64,000 nt of DNA from Pedobacter caeni (GCF_900129215.1 NZ_FQUQ01000009.1:107487-171486); one strand, 5' to 3'. Shown: positions 43,268-53,065, numbered from the stretch's first letter. Numbers and translations are program-made. Notes: generated by a model from the letters alone, not told the origin.

Positions 43268-44111
43268 AAGAGAAGTGGATATTGCTGTAATTTCAGATGT
43301 TCATCTTGGAACTTATGGCTGCCACGCAAAAGAATTACTGAAATATCTTAAGAGCATCAAACCAAAGATGCTCGTGCTGAATGGCGATATCATCGATATC
43401 TGGCAGTTTAGCAAGCGGTACTGGCCGGAAACCCACATGAAAGTGGTTCGCAAACTCATGAAATTTGTAGTAGAAGGAGTTCCGGTGTATTACCTGACAG
43501 GGAACCACGATGAGCTGCTGCGGAAATTCGCAGATATGCACATGGGTGCTTTTCACCTTCAAAATAAGCTGGTCATTGAACTGGATGGCAAAAAAGCCTG
43601 GTTTTTCCACGGAGATATCTTTGATGTAACCATGCAACATTCCAAGTGGCTGGCCAAATTAGGCGCAGTAGGTTATGATACCCTGATCCTGATCAACAGC
43701 TTTGTAAACTGGTTCCTGGAACTGGTAGGCAGGGATAAAATGAGTTTTTCCAAAAAAATAAAAGCAGCATTTAAAGATGCCGTTAAGTTTATCAATAAGT
43801 TTGAGTCCACAGCGGCAGAGCTGGCCGTTCAGAACGGTTATCAATATGTGATCTGCGGCCATATCCATCAACCGGAAATGAGAACTGTTACCACAGAGGA
43901 AGGATCGGTAATGTATTTAAACAGTGGGGATTGGGTGGAAAACCTGACCGCCCTGGAATACAGCGATAAAGCATGGAAAATTTTCAAATACGACCATAAG
44001 GATTTTGAAAAGGATGAAGTGGAAGAAGGAGAGTTGTCTGACAGTGAAGACCTTCACAGCAAGCTCGATATCAATACCTTGCTTCAAAAGATTAAATTAG
44101 AAATTGTCTAA
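43257..44111 (+). CDS. LpxH-like UDP-2,3-diacylglucosamine diphosphatase / metallophosphoesterase
   Basis: A 284-residue calcineurin-type metallophosphoesterase. Metal ligands are seen in SDVHLGTYG, VLNGDIIDIW, LTGNHDELLRKF, FHGDIFDV, and the later ICGHIHQPEMRT and LNSGDWVENLTA; these are in LpxH-like order. It would hydrolyse UDP-2,3-diacylglucosamine in lipid A synthesis, or a related pyrophosphate. It is longer than LpxH (about 240) and belongs to the LpxH-like group of Bacteroidota. The ATG ATG pair leaves a one-codon ambiguity. The next gene is a glycosyltransferase, 29 nt on. Confidence 0.82.
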   Translation: MMSKREVDIAVISDVHLGTYGCHAKELLKYLKSIKPKMLVLNGDIIDIWQFSKRYWPETHMKVVRKLMKFVVEGVPVYYLTGNHDELLRKFADMHMGAFHLQNKLVIELDGKKAWFFHGDIFDVTMQHSKWLAKLGAVGYDTLILINSFVNWFLELVGRDKMSFSKKIKAAFKDAVKFINKFESTAAELAVQNGYQYVICGHIHQPEMRTVTTEEGSVMYLNSGDWVENLTALEYSDKAWKIFKYDHKDFEKDEVEEGELSDSEDLHSKLDINTLLQKIKLEIV

Positions 44112-44140
44112 AGCGTAAAAATTGTAGATATTCGGTGCGA

Positions 44141-45127
44141 ATGAAAATACTATACGCTATTCAGGGTACAGGGAACGGACATATCAGCAGGGCAAGGGAA
44201 ATCGTTCCTTTATTGCAGCAGTATGGTGAGGTTGATTTATTGGTCAGCGGTACGCAGGCTGATGTGAAGCTGGTTCAGGAAGTAAAATATCAACTCCATG
44301 GTTTCAGCTTCATCTTTGGAAAAAAAGGTGGGGTTAATCATTATGAAACCTGGAAAACAATGAATCTTCCGCGTTTTGTCAAAGACATGAAGACCATTCC
44401 GCTGAAAGATTATAACCTGATTTTAAATGATTTTGAACCCGTAACGGCCTGGGCTTGCAGAACGCAGGGCGTAGAAAGTGTGGGTTTGAGCCACCAGGCC
44501 TCTTTTCAATCGCGAAAAGTACCTAAACCTAAAAGTATCGACTGGGCACAGCTCGTGATGAAATATTATGCTCCGGCAAGTCATTACGTAGGGTTTCATT
44601 TTGAGCGTTATGATGATTTCATCTATACGCCTGTCATCCGTGCAGAAATCAGAAATATGGTGGTCAGCAATCTGGGCCATTATGCGGTATACCTTCCTGC
44701 AATAGACGATAAATTCTTAGTCCCCATTCTGAAACAGATCCCACAGGTAAAGTGGGAGGTGTTTTCCAAGCATACCAAAATCAGTTATACCGATGGAAAT
44801 GTAGAGGTGAGTCCGGTAAATAATGAATTGTTTAACAAAAGCCTGGCTTCCTGCGCAGGTTTGTTTACGGGCGGAGGTTTTGAAGGCCCGGCAGAAGCGT
44901 TATTCCTGGGGAAAAAGCTGCTTGTTGCACCGATGAAATTTCAATATGAACAGCAATGTAATGCTTTTGCGCTCAAGAAATTCGGCTTGCCGGTGATCTG
45001 GGGAAGCAACAGGAATTGGCTGCCCATCATAAAAAACTGGGTAAACAATCCTCAGGAGCACCAGTTCCATTTTCCGGATGAAACCGCTGCCGTAATTGAT
45101 AAAGTAGTAAAGGATTTTGCCAGATAA
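44141..45127 (+). CDS. Glycosyltransferase, GT28/MJ1255-like
   Basis: A 328-residue protein from ATG 44141 (MKILYAIQGTGNGHISRA; a GTG at 44135 would add two residues). It has the GNGHISR nucleotide-binding start and FTGGGFEGPAEALFLGKKLLVAPM C-terminal donor-binding block of GT-B fold transferases of the MurG/MJ1255-VC2487 group. Together with the LpxH-like gene it may decorate or synthesise a lipid; this pair is seen in Bacteroidota, as far as I recall. The acceptor is unknown. Confidence 0.8.
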   Translation: MKILYAIQGTGNGHISRAREIVPLLQQYGEVDLLVSGTQADVKLVQEVKYQLHGFSFIFGKKGGVNHYETWKTMNLPRFVKDMKTIPLKDYNLILNDFEPVTAWACRTQGVESVGLSHQASFQSRKVPKPKSIDWAQLVMKYYAPASHYVGFHFERYDDFIYTPVIRAEIRNMVVSNLGHYAVYLPAIDDKFLVPILKQIPQVKWEVFSKHTKISYTDGNVEVSPVNNELFNKSLASCAGLFTGGGFEGPAEALFLGKKLLVAPMKFQYEQQCNAFALKKFGLPVIWGSNRNWLPIIKNWVNNPQEHQFHFPDETAAVIDKVVKDFAR

Positions 45128-45156
45128 TTTGCTTTACTTTGCCTTAATATACAGGC

Positions 45157-46137
45157 ATGATCAATCAATTTAGAAATTTAAACCCTATAAACCTGCTCCT
45201 GTTATTCGCATATACTTTTTTTATGCGCATGGCTATATTTGCAGATCCTCCGGCACAGCTGAACTTTGAGTTTCTGGAACCTTATACCAAGTTTTTTATT
45301 CAGATTCCTGTTCAAAATACGTTTTCTCCTATTGCGAATGCCTTTTTTGCTGCAATTATCATTTATGTTCAGGCGATTTTGTTCAATAGGGTCGTTAACA
45401 ATCACGGCTTGTTAAACAAGCCCGGTTTCCTGCCTGCACTGTTATATGTTACTGCTGCTGGTTTATTTATGCCTTTCCTGGTATTGAGCCCTACGCTGAT
45501 CTGTAACTTCCTGCTGATCTGGATCATGGATAAGTTGCTGAAAGTCGGGAAATCACCGAATGCGCTGATGATCATGTTTGATATCGGAATGATCATTGCC
45601 CTGGGAACCCTGATTTATTTCCCTTTTATTGTGATGCTGGTGATGATCTGGTTTACGCTCCTGTTGTACCGTTCATTTAATGGCAGAGAGTGGATTGCAG
45701 GTCTGGTTGGCTTTTTAACTATCTTTTTCTTTGTCTGGGTTTTTTATTACTGGAACGACAGCCTTTCCATGTTCTACAAAATCTGGTTGCCATTGGGCAA
45801 TAAGTTCCCTTCGGTCTTTAAAATCAATTACAATGATTACCTGGTACTGGTTCCGGTTTTGGTGATGATGGTGCTGGCAATGATTCAGCTGCGCGAGAAT
45901 TTTTTCCGGAGTTTTATCAGTACAAGAAAGGCTTTTCAGATGTTGTTTATCATGTTTCTGGTTGCCATTGTCAGTGTGTATACCAAGCCCGATTTCAGGC
46001 TTTACCACTTCCTGTTGTGTGTGCCTCCGGGATCGGTTTTACTGGCATATTACTTCTCAAACGCAAAAAAGAGGTGGTTTTACGAAAGCTTGTTCCTCAT
46101 TTTGGTTTTCGCTATTCAATACTTTTTGTTTGTTTAA
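45157..46137 (+). CDS. DUF6427-family membrane protein
   Basis: A 326-residue membrane protein with about nine hydrophobic helices and few charged loops. The N-terminus INQFRNLNPINLLLLFAYTFF matches the DUF6427 pattern of Bacteroidota. It is probably cotranscribed with the upstream glycosyltransferase gene (29 nt). Function unknown. Confidence 0.78.
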   Translation: MINQFRNLNPINLLLLFAYTFFMRMAIFADPPAQLNFEFLEPYTKFFIQIPVQNTFSPIANAFFAAIIIYVQAILFNRVVNNHGLLNKPGFLPALLYVTAAGLFMPFLVLSPTLICNFLLIWIMDKLLKVGKSPNALMIMFDIGMIIALGTLIYFPFIVMLVMIWFTLLLYRSFNGREWIAGLVGFLTIFFFVWVFYYWNDSLSMFYKIWLPLGNKFPSVFKINYNDYLVLVPVLVMMVLAMIQLRENFFRSFISTRKAFQMLFIMFLVAIVSVYTKPDFRLYHFLLCVPPGSVLLAYYFSNAKKRWFYESLFLILVFAIQYFLFV

Positions 46138-46180
46138 CTTTTTTTAACAATTTGAAACCCTATTCTTTGCTAAAGATTAA

Positions 46181-46188
46181 TAGCTTTG
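46181..46188 (+). promoter_or_regulatory. -7 box (TAGCTTTG) before coaX
   Basis: TAGCTTTG fits TAnnTTTG and lies 38 nt before the GTG start at 46227. TTTG at 46151-46154 is 26 nt upstream, slightly beyond the usual distance. Confidence 0.45.
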
Positions 46189-46226
46189 TGACATGAAGTT
46201 TGTTTATGTATTAGAACACGTCCTGA

Positions 46227-46982
46227 GTGCATAATCTGGTTATAGATATTGGAAATACGAACCCTAAAGTCGGGGTGTTTAAAGACAGGACAATGGTTCA
46301 TGCTCAGGTTCTGAAGCAAATTACACCAGATGTAATCCTGGATTTTATTAAACAATACGAAATAGCCGGCTCCACCATATCCAGTGTAGGCCCTGAATTA
46401 GAAGAGGTAATAGGTGTTTTAAAAGCAAATACGACTTACATCCCTTTTTCAACGGGAATTAACATAGGAATAAAAAATAATTATAAAACACCTTCCACAT
46501 TAGGCTTAGACCGTTGGGCAAAAGTAATTGCTGCACATCGTTATTACCAGGGTAAGAACTGTTTTATCGTCGATGCCGGAACCTGCATCGTTTACGATTT
46601 ACTGAATGCCCAAAGTGAATATTTTGGAGGAAGCATAAGTTTAGGGATAGACATGCGTTTTAAAGCATTAAATCATTATACAGGCCGGCTGCCATTGGTA
46701 GATTGGGACAGGGAAGAAGGAGAGGTGCCAGAGGGAACGGATACAATTACCGCCATTCAAAGTGGTGTTTTACAAGGAGTAATTAATGAAGTTGAAGGGT
46801 TTATCACCCAACAAAATAATAAAAATAACGACCTGACGGTGTTGATAACGGGGGGTAGCGCTACATTTTTGCTGAAACAATTAAAAAACAGCATCTTTGC
46901 GCCTCAAATTACTCACGAACCGTATTTGGTATTAAGAGGATTAAATGAAGTCATTGCATTTGAATATGTACAAAAAAATTAA
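46227..46982 (+). CDS. coaX: Type III pantothenate kinase
   Basis: A 251-residue CoaX. The start is GTG at 46227 (HNLVIDIGNTNPKVGVF follows, with the phosphate-binding DIGNT). GLDRWAKVIAAHRY and the pair IVDAGTCIVYDLL / GGSISLGIDMRFKAL complete the family motifs. It phosphorylates pantothenate for coenzyme A synthesis in the cytoplasm. The 3' end overlaps the outer-membrane protein gene by 17 nt. Confidence 0.94.
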   Translation: MHNLVIDIGNTNPKVGVFKDRTMVHAQVLKQITPDVILDFIKQYEIAGSTISSVGPELEEVIGVLKANTTYIPFSTGINIGIKNNYKTPSTLGLDRWAKVIAAHRYYQGKNCFIVDAGTCIVYDLLNAQSEYFGGSISLGIDMRFKALNHYTGRLPLVDWDREEGEVPEGTDTITAIQSGVLQGVINEVEGFITQQNNKNNDLTVLITGGSATFLLKQLKNSIFAPQITHEPYLVLRGLNEVIAFEYVQKN

Positions 46983-48255
46983 TTATATAGCAGCCGTATT
47001 GGTATTGTTTACAGGCATTACTGCTCAGGCACAGGTGAATTCCCAGTCAACTTATTCCGAGTATGGACTTGGAAATATCAAACCATTGGCGCTTCCGCAA
47101 TTGAGGGCTATGGGAGGAATTGCCAGTGGTGTTTTCAAACCAAGTGGATATAACAATATCAATATGCAAAACCCGGCTTCTTACTCCGGAATCAGCATGG
47201 CAACGGTTGATATAGGGATGTCTGGCTCTTTTACTACCTTAAAACAGGGAAGTCTTTCGGAAAAAAGCTTCAATGGTGCATTAAGCCATATTGCCCTTGC
47301 TTTTCCAATCGTAAACGGTAAATCAGGCATTAGCTTTGGTTTATTGCCTTACAGTCAGGTAGGATACGAGTATACCAAACAGTCATCTGTTGGTGGCACC
47401 AATTATACGAGCATTTACTCCGGAGAAGGTGGTTTATCGAAAGCCTATCTGGGTTTTGGTCAGCAAATTGGTAGTCATTTCAGAGTGGGTGGAAATGTGG
47501 AATATCTTTTTGGAAACCTGGTAAAAAGCAGCTCTATTGAAATGGATCTGGTAGGAGCCAAGTATACGAGGATACAGGATAAAAACAGTGTTGGTGGTGT
47601 GGCTTTCTCTTATGGTGCTCAATATGAGATCCCTTTGGGAACTAAAAAGAGAATTACGCTTGGATATTCAGGCTCTTCTTCTTCAACAGTTAATTCTACA
47701 AGAACTTACCTTGCCAGTCAATACCTTAAAAATAGTACGGGTGATGAGGATGCCTTCATAGATACGCTTACTTCTATCAAAGGAAAAGAAACGAAATTGA
47801 AACTTCCATTGACACATAGTTTTGGATTTACCATTCAAAGAGATAACAAATGGATGTTTGGGGCCGACTATAGAATGGGTGGATGGAAAAAGCTAGCCAT
47901 TGATGGTGAAAATCAGGGATTACAGGACAGCTGGGGTGTTTCTGCCGGCGGACAATATACTCCGGATGTGACCTCAATCGGCAGTTATTTTAAACGAATA
48001 GACTATCGTCTGGGCTTTATGTACGACAAGACTTATATCCAGAGATCTGGTCAGGATATCAAGCAACAAGCAATCACACTTGGATTTGGTTTGCCTTTAG
48101 CGCCATCCAGATATTCATTTTACAAGTTGAACTTTACCACCGAAATCGGACAAAGAGGAACCCTGTCTAATGGCCTGGTTAAAGAGAATTACATCAACTT
48201 TCATGTAGGCTTTACCCTTAACGATACCTGGTTCATTAAGAACAAACTTTATTAG
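46966..48255 (+). CDS. Outer-membrane beta-barrel protein, unknown family
   Basis: A 429-residue protein from ATG 46966 (MYKKINYIAAVLVLF), with a signal peptide ending TAQAQ. The rest is rich in Gly, Ser, Thr and aromatic residues with alternating polar and non-polar strands, and ends in the barrel-like signature GFTLNDTWFIKNKLY. It resembles hypothetical outer-membrane proteins of Bacteroidota that precede lptC. The start inside coaX shows coupling. Might be a transporter or LPS-related channel; unproven. Confidence 0.75.
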   Translation: MYKKINYIAAVLVLFTGITAQAQVNSQSTYSEYGLGNIKPLALPQLRAMGGIASGVFKPSGYNNINMQNPASYSGISMATVDIGMSGSFTTLKQGSLSEKSFNGALSHIALAFPIVNGKSGISFGLLPYSQVGYEYTKQSSVGGTNYTSIYSGEGGLSKAYLGFGQQIGSHFRVGGNVEYLFGNLVKSSSIEMDLVGAKYTRIQDKNSVGGVAFSYGAQYEIPLGTKKRITLGYSGSSSSTVNSTRTYLASQYLKNSTGDEDAFIDTLTSIKGKETKLKLPLTHSFGFTIQRDNKWMFGADYRMGGWKKLAIDGENQGLQDSWGVSAGGQYTPDVTSIGSYFKRIDYRLGFMYDKTYIQRSGQDIKQQAITLGFGLPLAPSRYSFYKLNFTTEIGQRGTLSNGLVKENYINFHVGFTLNDTWFIKNKLY

Positions 48256-48258
48256 TGA

Positions 48259-48280
48259 GTTCCGGGTTTAAGCCCGGAAC
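48259..48280 (+). repeat. Hairpin between the outer-membrane protein gene and lptC
   Basis: GTTCCGGG (48259-48266) pairs with CCCGGAAC (48273-48280). It has only a short T run afterwards, so it is a weak terminator or RNA processing site that would set different levels of the two products. Confidence 0.55.
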
Positions 48281-48292
48281 CTTTAACATACA

Positions 48293-48874
48293 ATGATCAT
48301 GAGATCTCCGGCATTCCTATCTGGTATAGTGGTACTTTGCTTATTCCAGCTCTGTTTAAGCTCCTGTGGAGAGGATGACCTGAAAAAAGCGGCTGCTCTT
48401 TCTGCGAAGGATAAACTGATCCTGAACAGAGACCGGACCATAGGGGTCGAAATCATCTATAGCGATTCGGCCGTGGTGAAGGCAAAAGGCACCGCACCCA
48501 TCATGGATAAGATTACTCCTAAAAACGGAGCAATCTATCAGGAGATGCCTAAGGGCGTAAAAATCAATTTTCTGAATGAACAACAAGGCAATAAAGGATC
48601 TATAACTTCCGATTATGCCATTCAGCGGGAAAGCGAAAAACTGGTTATTTTTAAGCGGAATGTAGTGGTCGTGAACGAAGAGATGGTCTTCAATACCGAA
48701 GAGCTGACCTGGGATCAGAATAAACAGATGTTTTTCTCTCCCCAGGGCGTGGTAACCAAACCAGATGGTACAGTGATGAATGCGCTAAACTTCAGCGCAA
48801 CGCAGGATTTCAGCATTTTTAAGTTCAATAATGCCTCCGGAGAGACTTATCTGGACAAAAAATTCGGGGAATAA
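48293..48874 (+). CDS. lptC: LPS export protein LptC
   Basis: A 193-residue lipoprotein-like LptC: N-terminal hydrophobic segment with CLSSC lipobox (Cys25), then the beta-jellyroll with YSDSAVVKAKGTAP, FLNEQQGNKGSITSDYAI, VVVVNEEMVFNTEELTWDQN and MFFSPQGVVTKPDGT. It passes LPS from LptB2FG to LptA in the periplasm. Members in Bacteroidota are often lipoproteins. It has the usual length (about 190). Confidence 0.85.
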   Translation: MIMRSPAFLSGIVVLCLFQLCLSSCGEDDLKKAAALSAKDKLILNRDRTIGVEIIYSDSAVVKAKGTAPIMDKITPKNGAIYQEMPKGVKINFLNEQQGNKGSITSDYAIQRESEKLVIFKRNVVVVNEEMVFNTEELTWDQNKQMFFSPQGVVTKPDGTVMNALNFSATQDFSIFKFNNASGETYLDKKFGE

Positions 48875-49002
48875 TCAGGAGATTCAAAAGCCCATATTTC
48901 CTTAATTTTTAAATACTTAATCAAAAACAATTTAATATTTTCTTTTTTTCGCAAAAGTTGTATCTTGCGCCCTCTTAAAAAAGATTTATAAATAAGAATA
49001 TT

Positions 49003-51099
49003 ATGGGATTAATGACATTTTTGCGGAATCGCGCAGGGTACATTCTGATCGGTGCCATCGGTTTTGCAATTGTTGCATTTTTGGTTGGTGATGCAATTCA
49101 AGTAGGTAAGCCTTTCTGGGCGGAATCTCAAAAGGTTGTCGGATCGATTGATGGTGAAGAAATTAACATCGATACTTTTGGTCCTAAAGTAGACCAGAGT
49201 TTAGCACAGTTTAAACAGCAATATGGTGGCTCAGGAAATGCCCAGATGCAAGCCATGGCTGTAGACAACGTTTGGAACGGTGAAATTGCTACAGTGCTTC
49301 TTGGTAAAGAATACAGCCGCTTAGGCTTAAACGTTTCCAGTGATGAATTGTTTGATTTAATGCAGGGTCAGAATCCTAGCCCGCTTATCGTTCAGTATTT
49401 TGGTAACCCTCAGACTGGTCAGCTGAACCGTGCTGATGTGATCGCTTCCCTTAAACAAAGGGCAAAAAATCCTCAGTTAAACCAACAGTGGGCTTTATTG
49501 GAAACCGAAATCACTAAACAGGCTTTACAACAAAAATATGCCAACCTGGTTCGTAACTCATTATACGTAACTACGCTGGAAGCAAACGATGAATATCAGA
49601 ACCGTAACAAACTGGCGAACTTCAAATATGTAAGCCTTGATTATGCTTCGATTCCTGATGCGAGCGTAAAACCAACGGAATCGGATTACTCTGATTATTA
49701 CAATGCCAACAAAAAACGTTTTGAGAACCCTGCAGAAACACGTTCATTCGAATATGTATCTTTCAGTGTTAGCCCTACGAAAGAAGATTCTGCTGCAGTG
49801 AAAACTCAGGTAGAAAAGTTAGCTGCTGATTTCAGAACTGCACCAAATGATTCTTTATTCGCTGCATTAAACTCTGATGTTAAAGTTCCTTATACTTATC
49901 TGAGCAAAGGTAAATTAGATCCGGCTGTTGACTCTGTAGTTTTCAATCTTCCTGCAGGTAGCTTCTACGGTCCTAAATTCTCTGGTAACTCTTATAAATT
50001 AGTTAAAGTAATTGATACCCGCTTTTCTCCTGACTCTGTTAAAGCGAGTCATATCCTGATCAACCCTACTAAATTAGGCGGTGCGGATAAGGCAAGAAAG
50101 CTGGCTGATTCCTTAAAAACATTGGTACAGGGTGGTGCGAGCTTCGCAACATTGGCTAAACAATATAGCGAAGACGGTTCTAAAGATAAAGGTGGTGACC
50201 TTGGTACTTTTAGCCGTGGACAAATGGTTCCTGAATTTGAAAATGCTGCGTTCGACGGTAAAGCCGGAGATCTTAAAGTGGTTACTTCTCAATTCGGTGT
50301 TCACTTAATCAAAATTGAAAAACAAATCGGTTCTTCGAAAGTAGCTAAACTGGCTTACGTAGAGAAAAGCCTTGCTGCAAGTAATAAAACTAAAGATGCT
50401 GCTTATAAAAAAGCAAGTAACTTCTTAGCTGAAGTGAAAGACAACAACTTTAGCGAACTTGCTCAGAAAAATAAATATACAGTAGGTGTAGCTGATAAAG
50501 TAACAGGATCGCAAGGTTTTGCTCCAGGATTAGATAACCCTCGCCAGCTGATCCGTGATGCTTATGCAGCAGACAAAGGTGACGTGCTTAAAGAGATCTA
50601 TCAGATGGACAACTCATTCGTAGTTGCCCGCGTAACTGGTATCAATCCTAAAGGCCCTTTATCATTGGAAGCAGTGAAAAAAGACATCGAACCAATGGTT
50701 CGTAATGCCGTAAAAGCAAAACAACTGACAGAAAAAATTAATGCTGCTTTACAAGGTGCAGGAAATATCGACCAGGTAGCCGCGAAATTAGGCAAACCGG
50801 TAGCTCCGGTTCAGAACATGGTATTCGCTAACCCGATTATCCCAGGTGCAGCACAGGAAAATAAACTGGTAGGAACTGTTTTCGGTTCTCAGCCAGGTAA
50901 ACTGTCTAAACCTGTAGATGGCGAACGTGGTGTGTATGTGTTTACTGTTGATGGATTTGGTAACCCGGCTCCTCTGGCAAACACTTACAAACAAAAAGAA
51001 GCAATGATGCAGGTAGCTGCTCAGCGCTCTTTAGGATCGGCATTCCAGGCTTTACAGGATAAAGCCAAGATAAAAGACAATAGGGTGAAATTCTATTAA
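49003..51099 (+). CDS. PpiD-like periplasmic foldase (SurA_N and PpiC domains)
   Basis: A 698-residue protein anchored by one N-terminal helix (AGYILIGAIGFAIVAFLVGDAI, split). A SurA_N-like region (about 40-240) is followed by a parvulin-type PPIase domain (VKASHILINPTKLGG ... GGDLGTFSRGQMVPEFENAAF in parts; about 340-440), and a long C-terminal region. This is the domain order of PpiD, the inner-membrane chaperone for newly exported proteins. It is likely a housekeeping gene. Confidence 0.93.
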   Translation: MGLMTFLRNRAGYILIGAIGFAIVAFLVGDAIQVGKPFWAESQKVVGSIDGEEINIDTFGPKVDQSLAQFKQQYGGSGNAQMQAMAVDNVWNGEIATVLLGKEYSRLGLNVSSDELFDLMQGQNPSPLIVQYFGNPQTGQLNRADVIASLKQRAKNPQLNQQWALLETEITKQALQQKYANLVRNSLYVTTLEANDEYQNRNKLANFKYVSLDYASIPDASVKPTESDYSDYYNANKKRFENPAETRSFEYVSFSVSPTKEDSAAVKTQVEKLAADFRTAPNDSLFAALNSDVKVPYTYLSKGKLDPAVDSVVFNLPAGSFYGPKFSGNSYKLVKVIDTRFSPDSVKASHILINPTKLGGADKARKLADSLKTLVQGGASFATLAKQYSEDGSKDKGGDLGTFSRGQMVPEFENAAFDGKAGDLKVVTSQFGVHLIKIEKQIGSSKVAKLAYVEKSLAASNKTKDAAYKKASNFLAEVKDNNFSELAQKNKYTVGVADKVTGSQGFAPGLDNPRQLIRDAYAADKGDVLKEIYQMDNSFVVARVTGINPKGPLSLEAVKKDIEPMVRNAVKAKQLTEKINAALQGAGNIDQVAAKLGKPVAPVQNMVFANPIIPGAAQENKLVGTVFGSQPGKLSKPVDGERGVYVFTVDGFGNPAPLANTYKQKEAMMQVAAQRSLGSAFQALQDKAKIKDNRVKFY

Positions 51100-51120
51100 T
51101 CTTATTTTACGTAATTTTGT

Positions 51121-51150
51121 AACCGGAAGTAGTTTTGCTTCCGGTTTTTT
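51121..51150 (+). terminator. Terminator of the ppiD-like gene
   Basis: AACCGGAAG (51121-51129) pairs with CTTCCGGTT (51138-51146), loop of 8 nt, then a T run to 51150. A TAATTTTG box at 51112-51119 just before it could serve the DUF2480 gene, whose RNA would then begin inside the hairpin. Confidence 0.85.
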
Positions 51151-51162
51151 ATTTTAATTACC

Positions 51163-51678
51163 ATGGACATTCAGGAGAACTTCGTAAATAAAGTAGCTGC
51201 AAGTGGCTTGATCACGTTAAATCTGGAAGAATACTATCATACCGGAGAAAGGGTTGTTTATGACATTAAGGATAACCTTTTTCATGGATTGATGCTGAGG
51301 GAGAAAGATTTCAGGGAGTTTATAAAAGCACACGACTGGGCCGGATATACCGGTAAAAATATAGCCATTATCTGTAGTGCAGATGCCATTGTACCGACAT
51401 GGGCTTATATGCTGCTGGCCAATAAATTAAAACCTTATGCAAATGAGGTAGTTTTTGGTAGCTTAGAGACACTGGAATCAGTGCTTTTCGCGAAAGCATT
51501 GGCTAAGATAGACCTGGCTGCATTTGAAGGAGAAAGGGTAGTGGTAAAAGGATGTGCTGATATTGAAGTACCCATTTCTGCTTATGTGGAAATTACCAGC
51601 CTGCTCACACCTGTAGTAAAGAGCATCATGTATGGTGAGCCTTGCTCTACGGTGCCGATTTATAAGCGAAAGGATTAA
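51163..51678 (+). CDS. DUF2480-family protein
   Basis: A 171-residue cytoplasmic protein. MDIQENFVNKVAASGLITL and the C-terminal GCADIEVPISAYVEIT are family blocks; Bacteroidota-restricted. Function unknown. It is the first of four closely spaced genes (DUF2480, DUF3108, DUF3109, RfbA), gaps 30, 4 and 26 nt. Confidence 0.85.
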   Translation: MDIQENFVNKVAASGLITLNLEEYYHTGERVVYDIKDNLFHGLMLREKDFREFIKAHDWAGYTGKNIAIICSADAIVPTWAYMLLANKLKPYANEVVFGSLETLESVLFAKALAKIDLAAFEGERVVVKGCADIEVPISAYVEITSLLTPVVKSIMYGEPCSTVPIYKRKD

Positions 51679-51708
51679 GTTTGGATTGTTTTTTGTTTTA
51701 ACCCTGAT

Positions 51709-52485
51709 ATGAAGAAATCATTATTGATCATCACTATTGCATTACTAAGTTTCAGGGGAATGGCCCAGGAGCTCCCTTTTGTTAAAGAACCCGTTTTTCA
51801 GGCAGGAGAAGTACTTAAATATAAATTAAGATATGGCTTCATCACCGCGGCAGAAGGAACATTAAAGGTGACGGAGTCTGACCTTAAATTTGACGGCAAG
51901 CCTACTTTTAAGTTATCCGTTGATGCGGCAACTTCAGGAACATTTGATATTTTTTATAAAATCAGAGATCATTACGATTCTTATATTGATAAAGTAAATC
52001 TTAAGCCTTATTTCTATCAGGAGAACATCCGCGAAGGAAGTTACCGCAGGGAAGATAAAGCAAGGTTTTCTCAGGCAGAGCAAAAAGTAGTGGCCACAAA
52101 AGGTACTTTTAAAACACCAAACAGCCAGACCTTTGATCTGGTATCTACTTATTATTTTGCCAGAAGCCTGGATATTTCTAAGATGAATATCGGGGACGAG
52201 GTAAAAGTGAATTATTTTCTGGGTGATGAGATCAATCAGCTGGAAATACAGTTTGTAGGACGCGAAACGGTAAAAACTAAATTAGGAAAAATCAGATGCC
52301 TGAAATTTAGCCCTTCTATTAAGCCTGGGCGAATTTTTAGAAAAGATAGTAAATTATACCTCTGGATTACCGATGATGGTAACAGGGTGCCTGTAAAGGC
52401 TCAGGTGGAAATCCTGGTAGGAGCAGTGACGATGGAAATTAAATCGGCCGATGGATTAAAGTATCCTCTGGCTATAGTAAAATAA
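51709..52485 (+). CDS. DUF3108-family exported protein
   Basis: A 258-residue protein with signal peptide (MKKSLLIITIALLSFRGMAQ). FQAGEVLKYKLRYGFITAAE and DDGNRVPVKAQVEILVGAV are DUF3108 blocks. It likely sits in the periplasm or outer membrane; function unknown. The stop at 52485 is 4 nt before the DUF3109 gene. Confidence 0.85.
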   Translation: MKKSLLIITIALLSFRGMAQELPFVKEPVFQAGEVLKYKLRYGFITAAEGTLKVTESDLKFDGKPTFKLSVDAATSGTFDIFYKIRDHYDSYIDKVNLKPYFYQENIREGSYRREDKARFSQAEQKVVATKGTFKTPNSQTFDLVSTYYFARSLDISKMNIGDEVKVNYFLGDEINQLEIQFVGRETVKTKLGKIRCLKFSPSIKPGRIFRKDSKLYLWITDDGNRVPVKAQVEILVGAVTMEIKSADGLKYPLAIVK

Positions 52486-52489
52486 AAAA

Positions 52490-53065
52490 ATGATAGAAGT
52501 ACAGAATACACTCGTACATGAGGACCTGATCAGCGAAAGCTTTGTCTGTAACCTGAACAAGTGTAAAGGCATTTGCTGTGTGGAAGGGGATGCAGGAGCA
52601 CCATTGGATGTTGCAGAAACGGCGATACTAAGGGATATTTACCCAAAGATCCAACACTTGCTGGAAGAGAAAGGAATCAAAGCAATCGAAGAACAGGGCA
52701 CTTCGGTAGTAGATGCAGATGGAGATCTGACTACCCCTTGTGTGGATGGGAATAAGGAATGTGCCTATGTGACCTTCGAAAATGGAATTACCAAATGTGG
52801 AATTGAGAAAGGATATGAGCTAGGCTTGGTGGATTGGCAAAAACCAATCTCCTGTCATCTTTATCCGATCAGAGTTACACAGTACCCGGAGTTTGAAGTT
52901 TTAAATTACGACAGGTGGCATATCTGTCATGATGCCTGTACTTTTGGAAGAGAGTTAAAAGTACCCGTTTATCAGTTTTTGAAAGGACCACTTATTAGAA
53001 AGTATGGTGCAGAATGGTATGCCGAACTGGAAAATAGCGTGTCCTTAAAAAAGGATGAAGAGTAG
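52490..53065 (+). CDS. DUF3109-family cysteine-rich protein
   Basis: A 191-residue protein with cysteines in CNLNKCKGICCVEGD (about 20-34), then CVDGNKEC, GITKCGIEK, SCHLYPI and HICHDACTFG. The arrangement is like YkgJ/Fe-S or zinc-binding clusters of DUF3109 proteins. Function unknown, probably metal-binding. Close to RfbA, but no link is shown. Confidence 0.88.
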   Translation: MIEVQNTLVHEDLISESFVCNLNKCKGICCVEGDAGAPLDVAETAILRDIYPKIQHLLEEKGIKAIEEQGTSVVDADGDLTTPCVDGNKECAYVTFENGITKCGIEKGYELGLVDWQKPISCHLYPIRVTQYPEFEVLNYDRWHICHDACTFGRELKVPVYQFLKGPLIRKYGAEWYAELENSVSLKKDEE

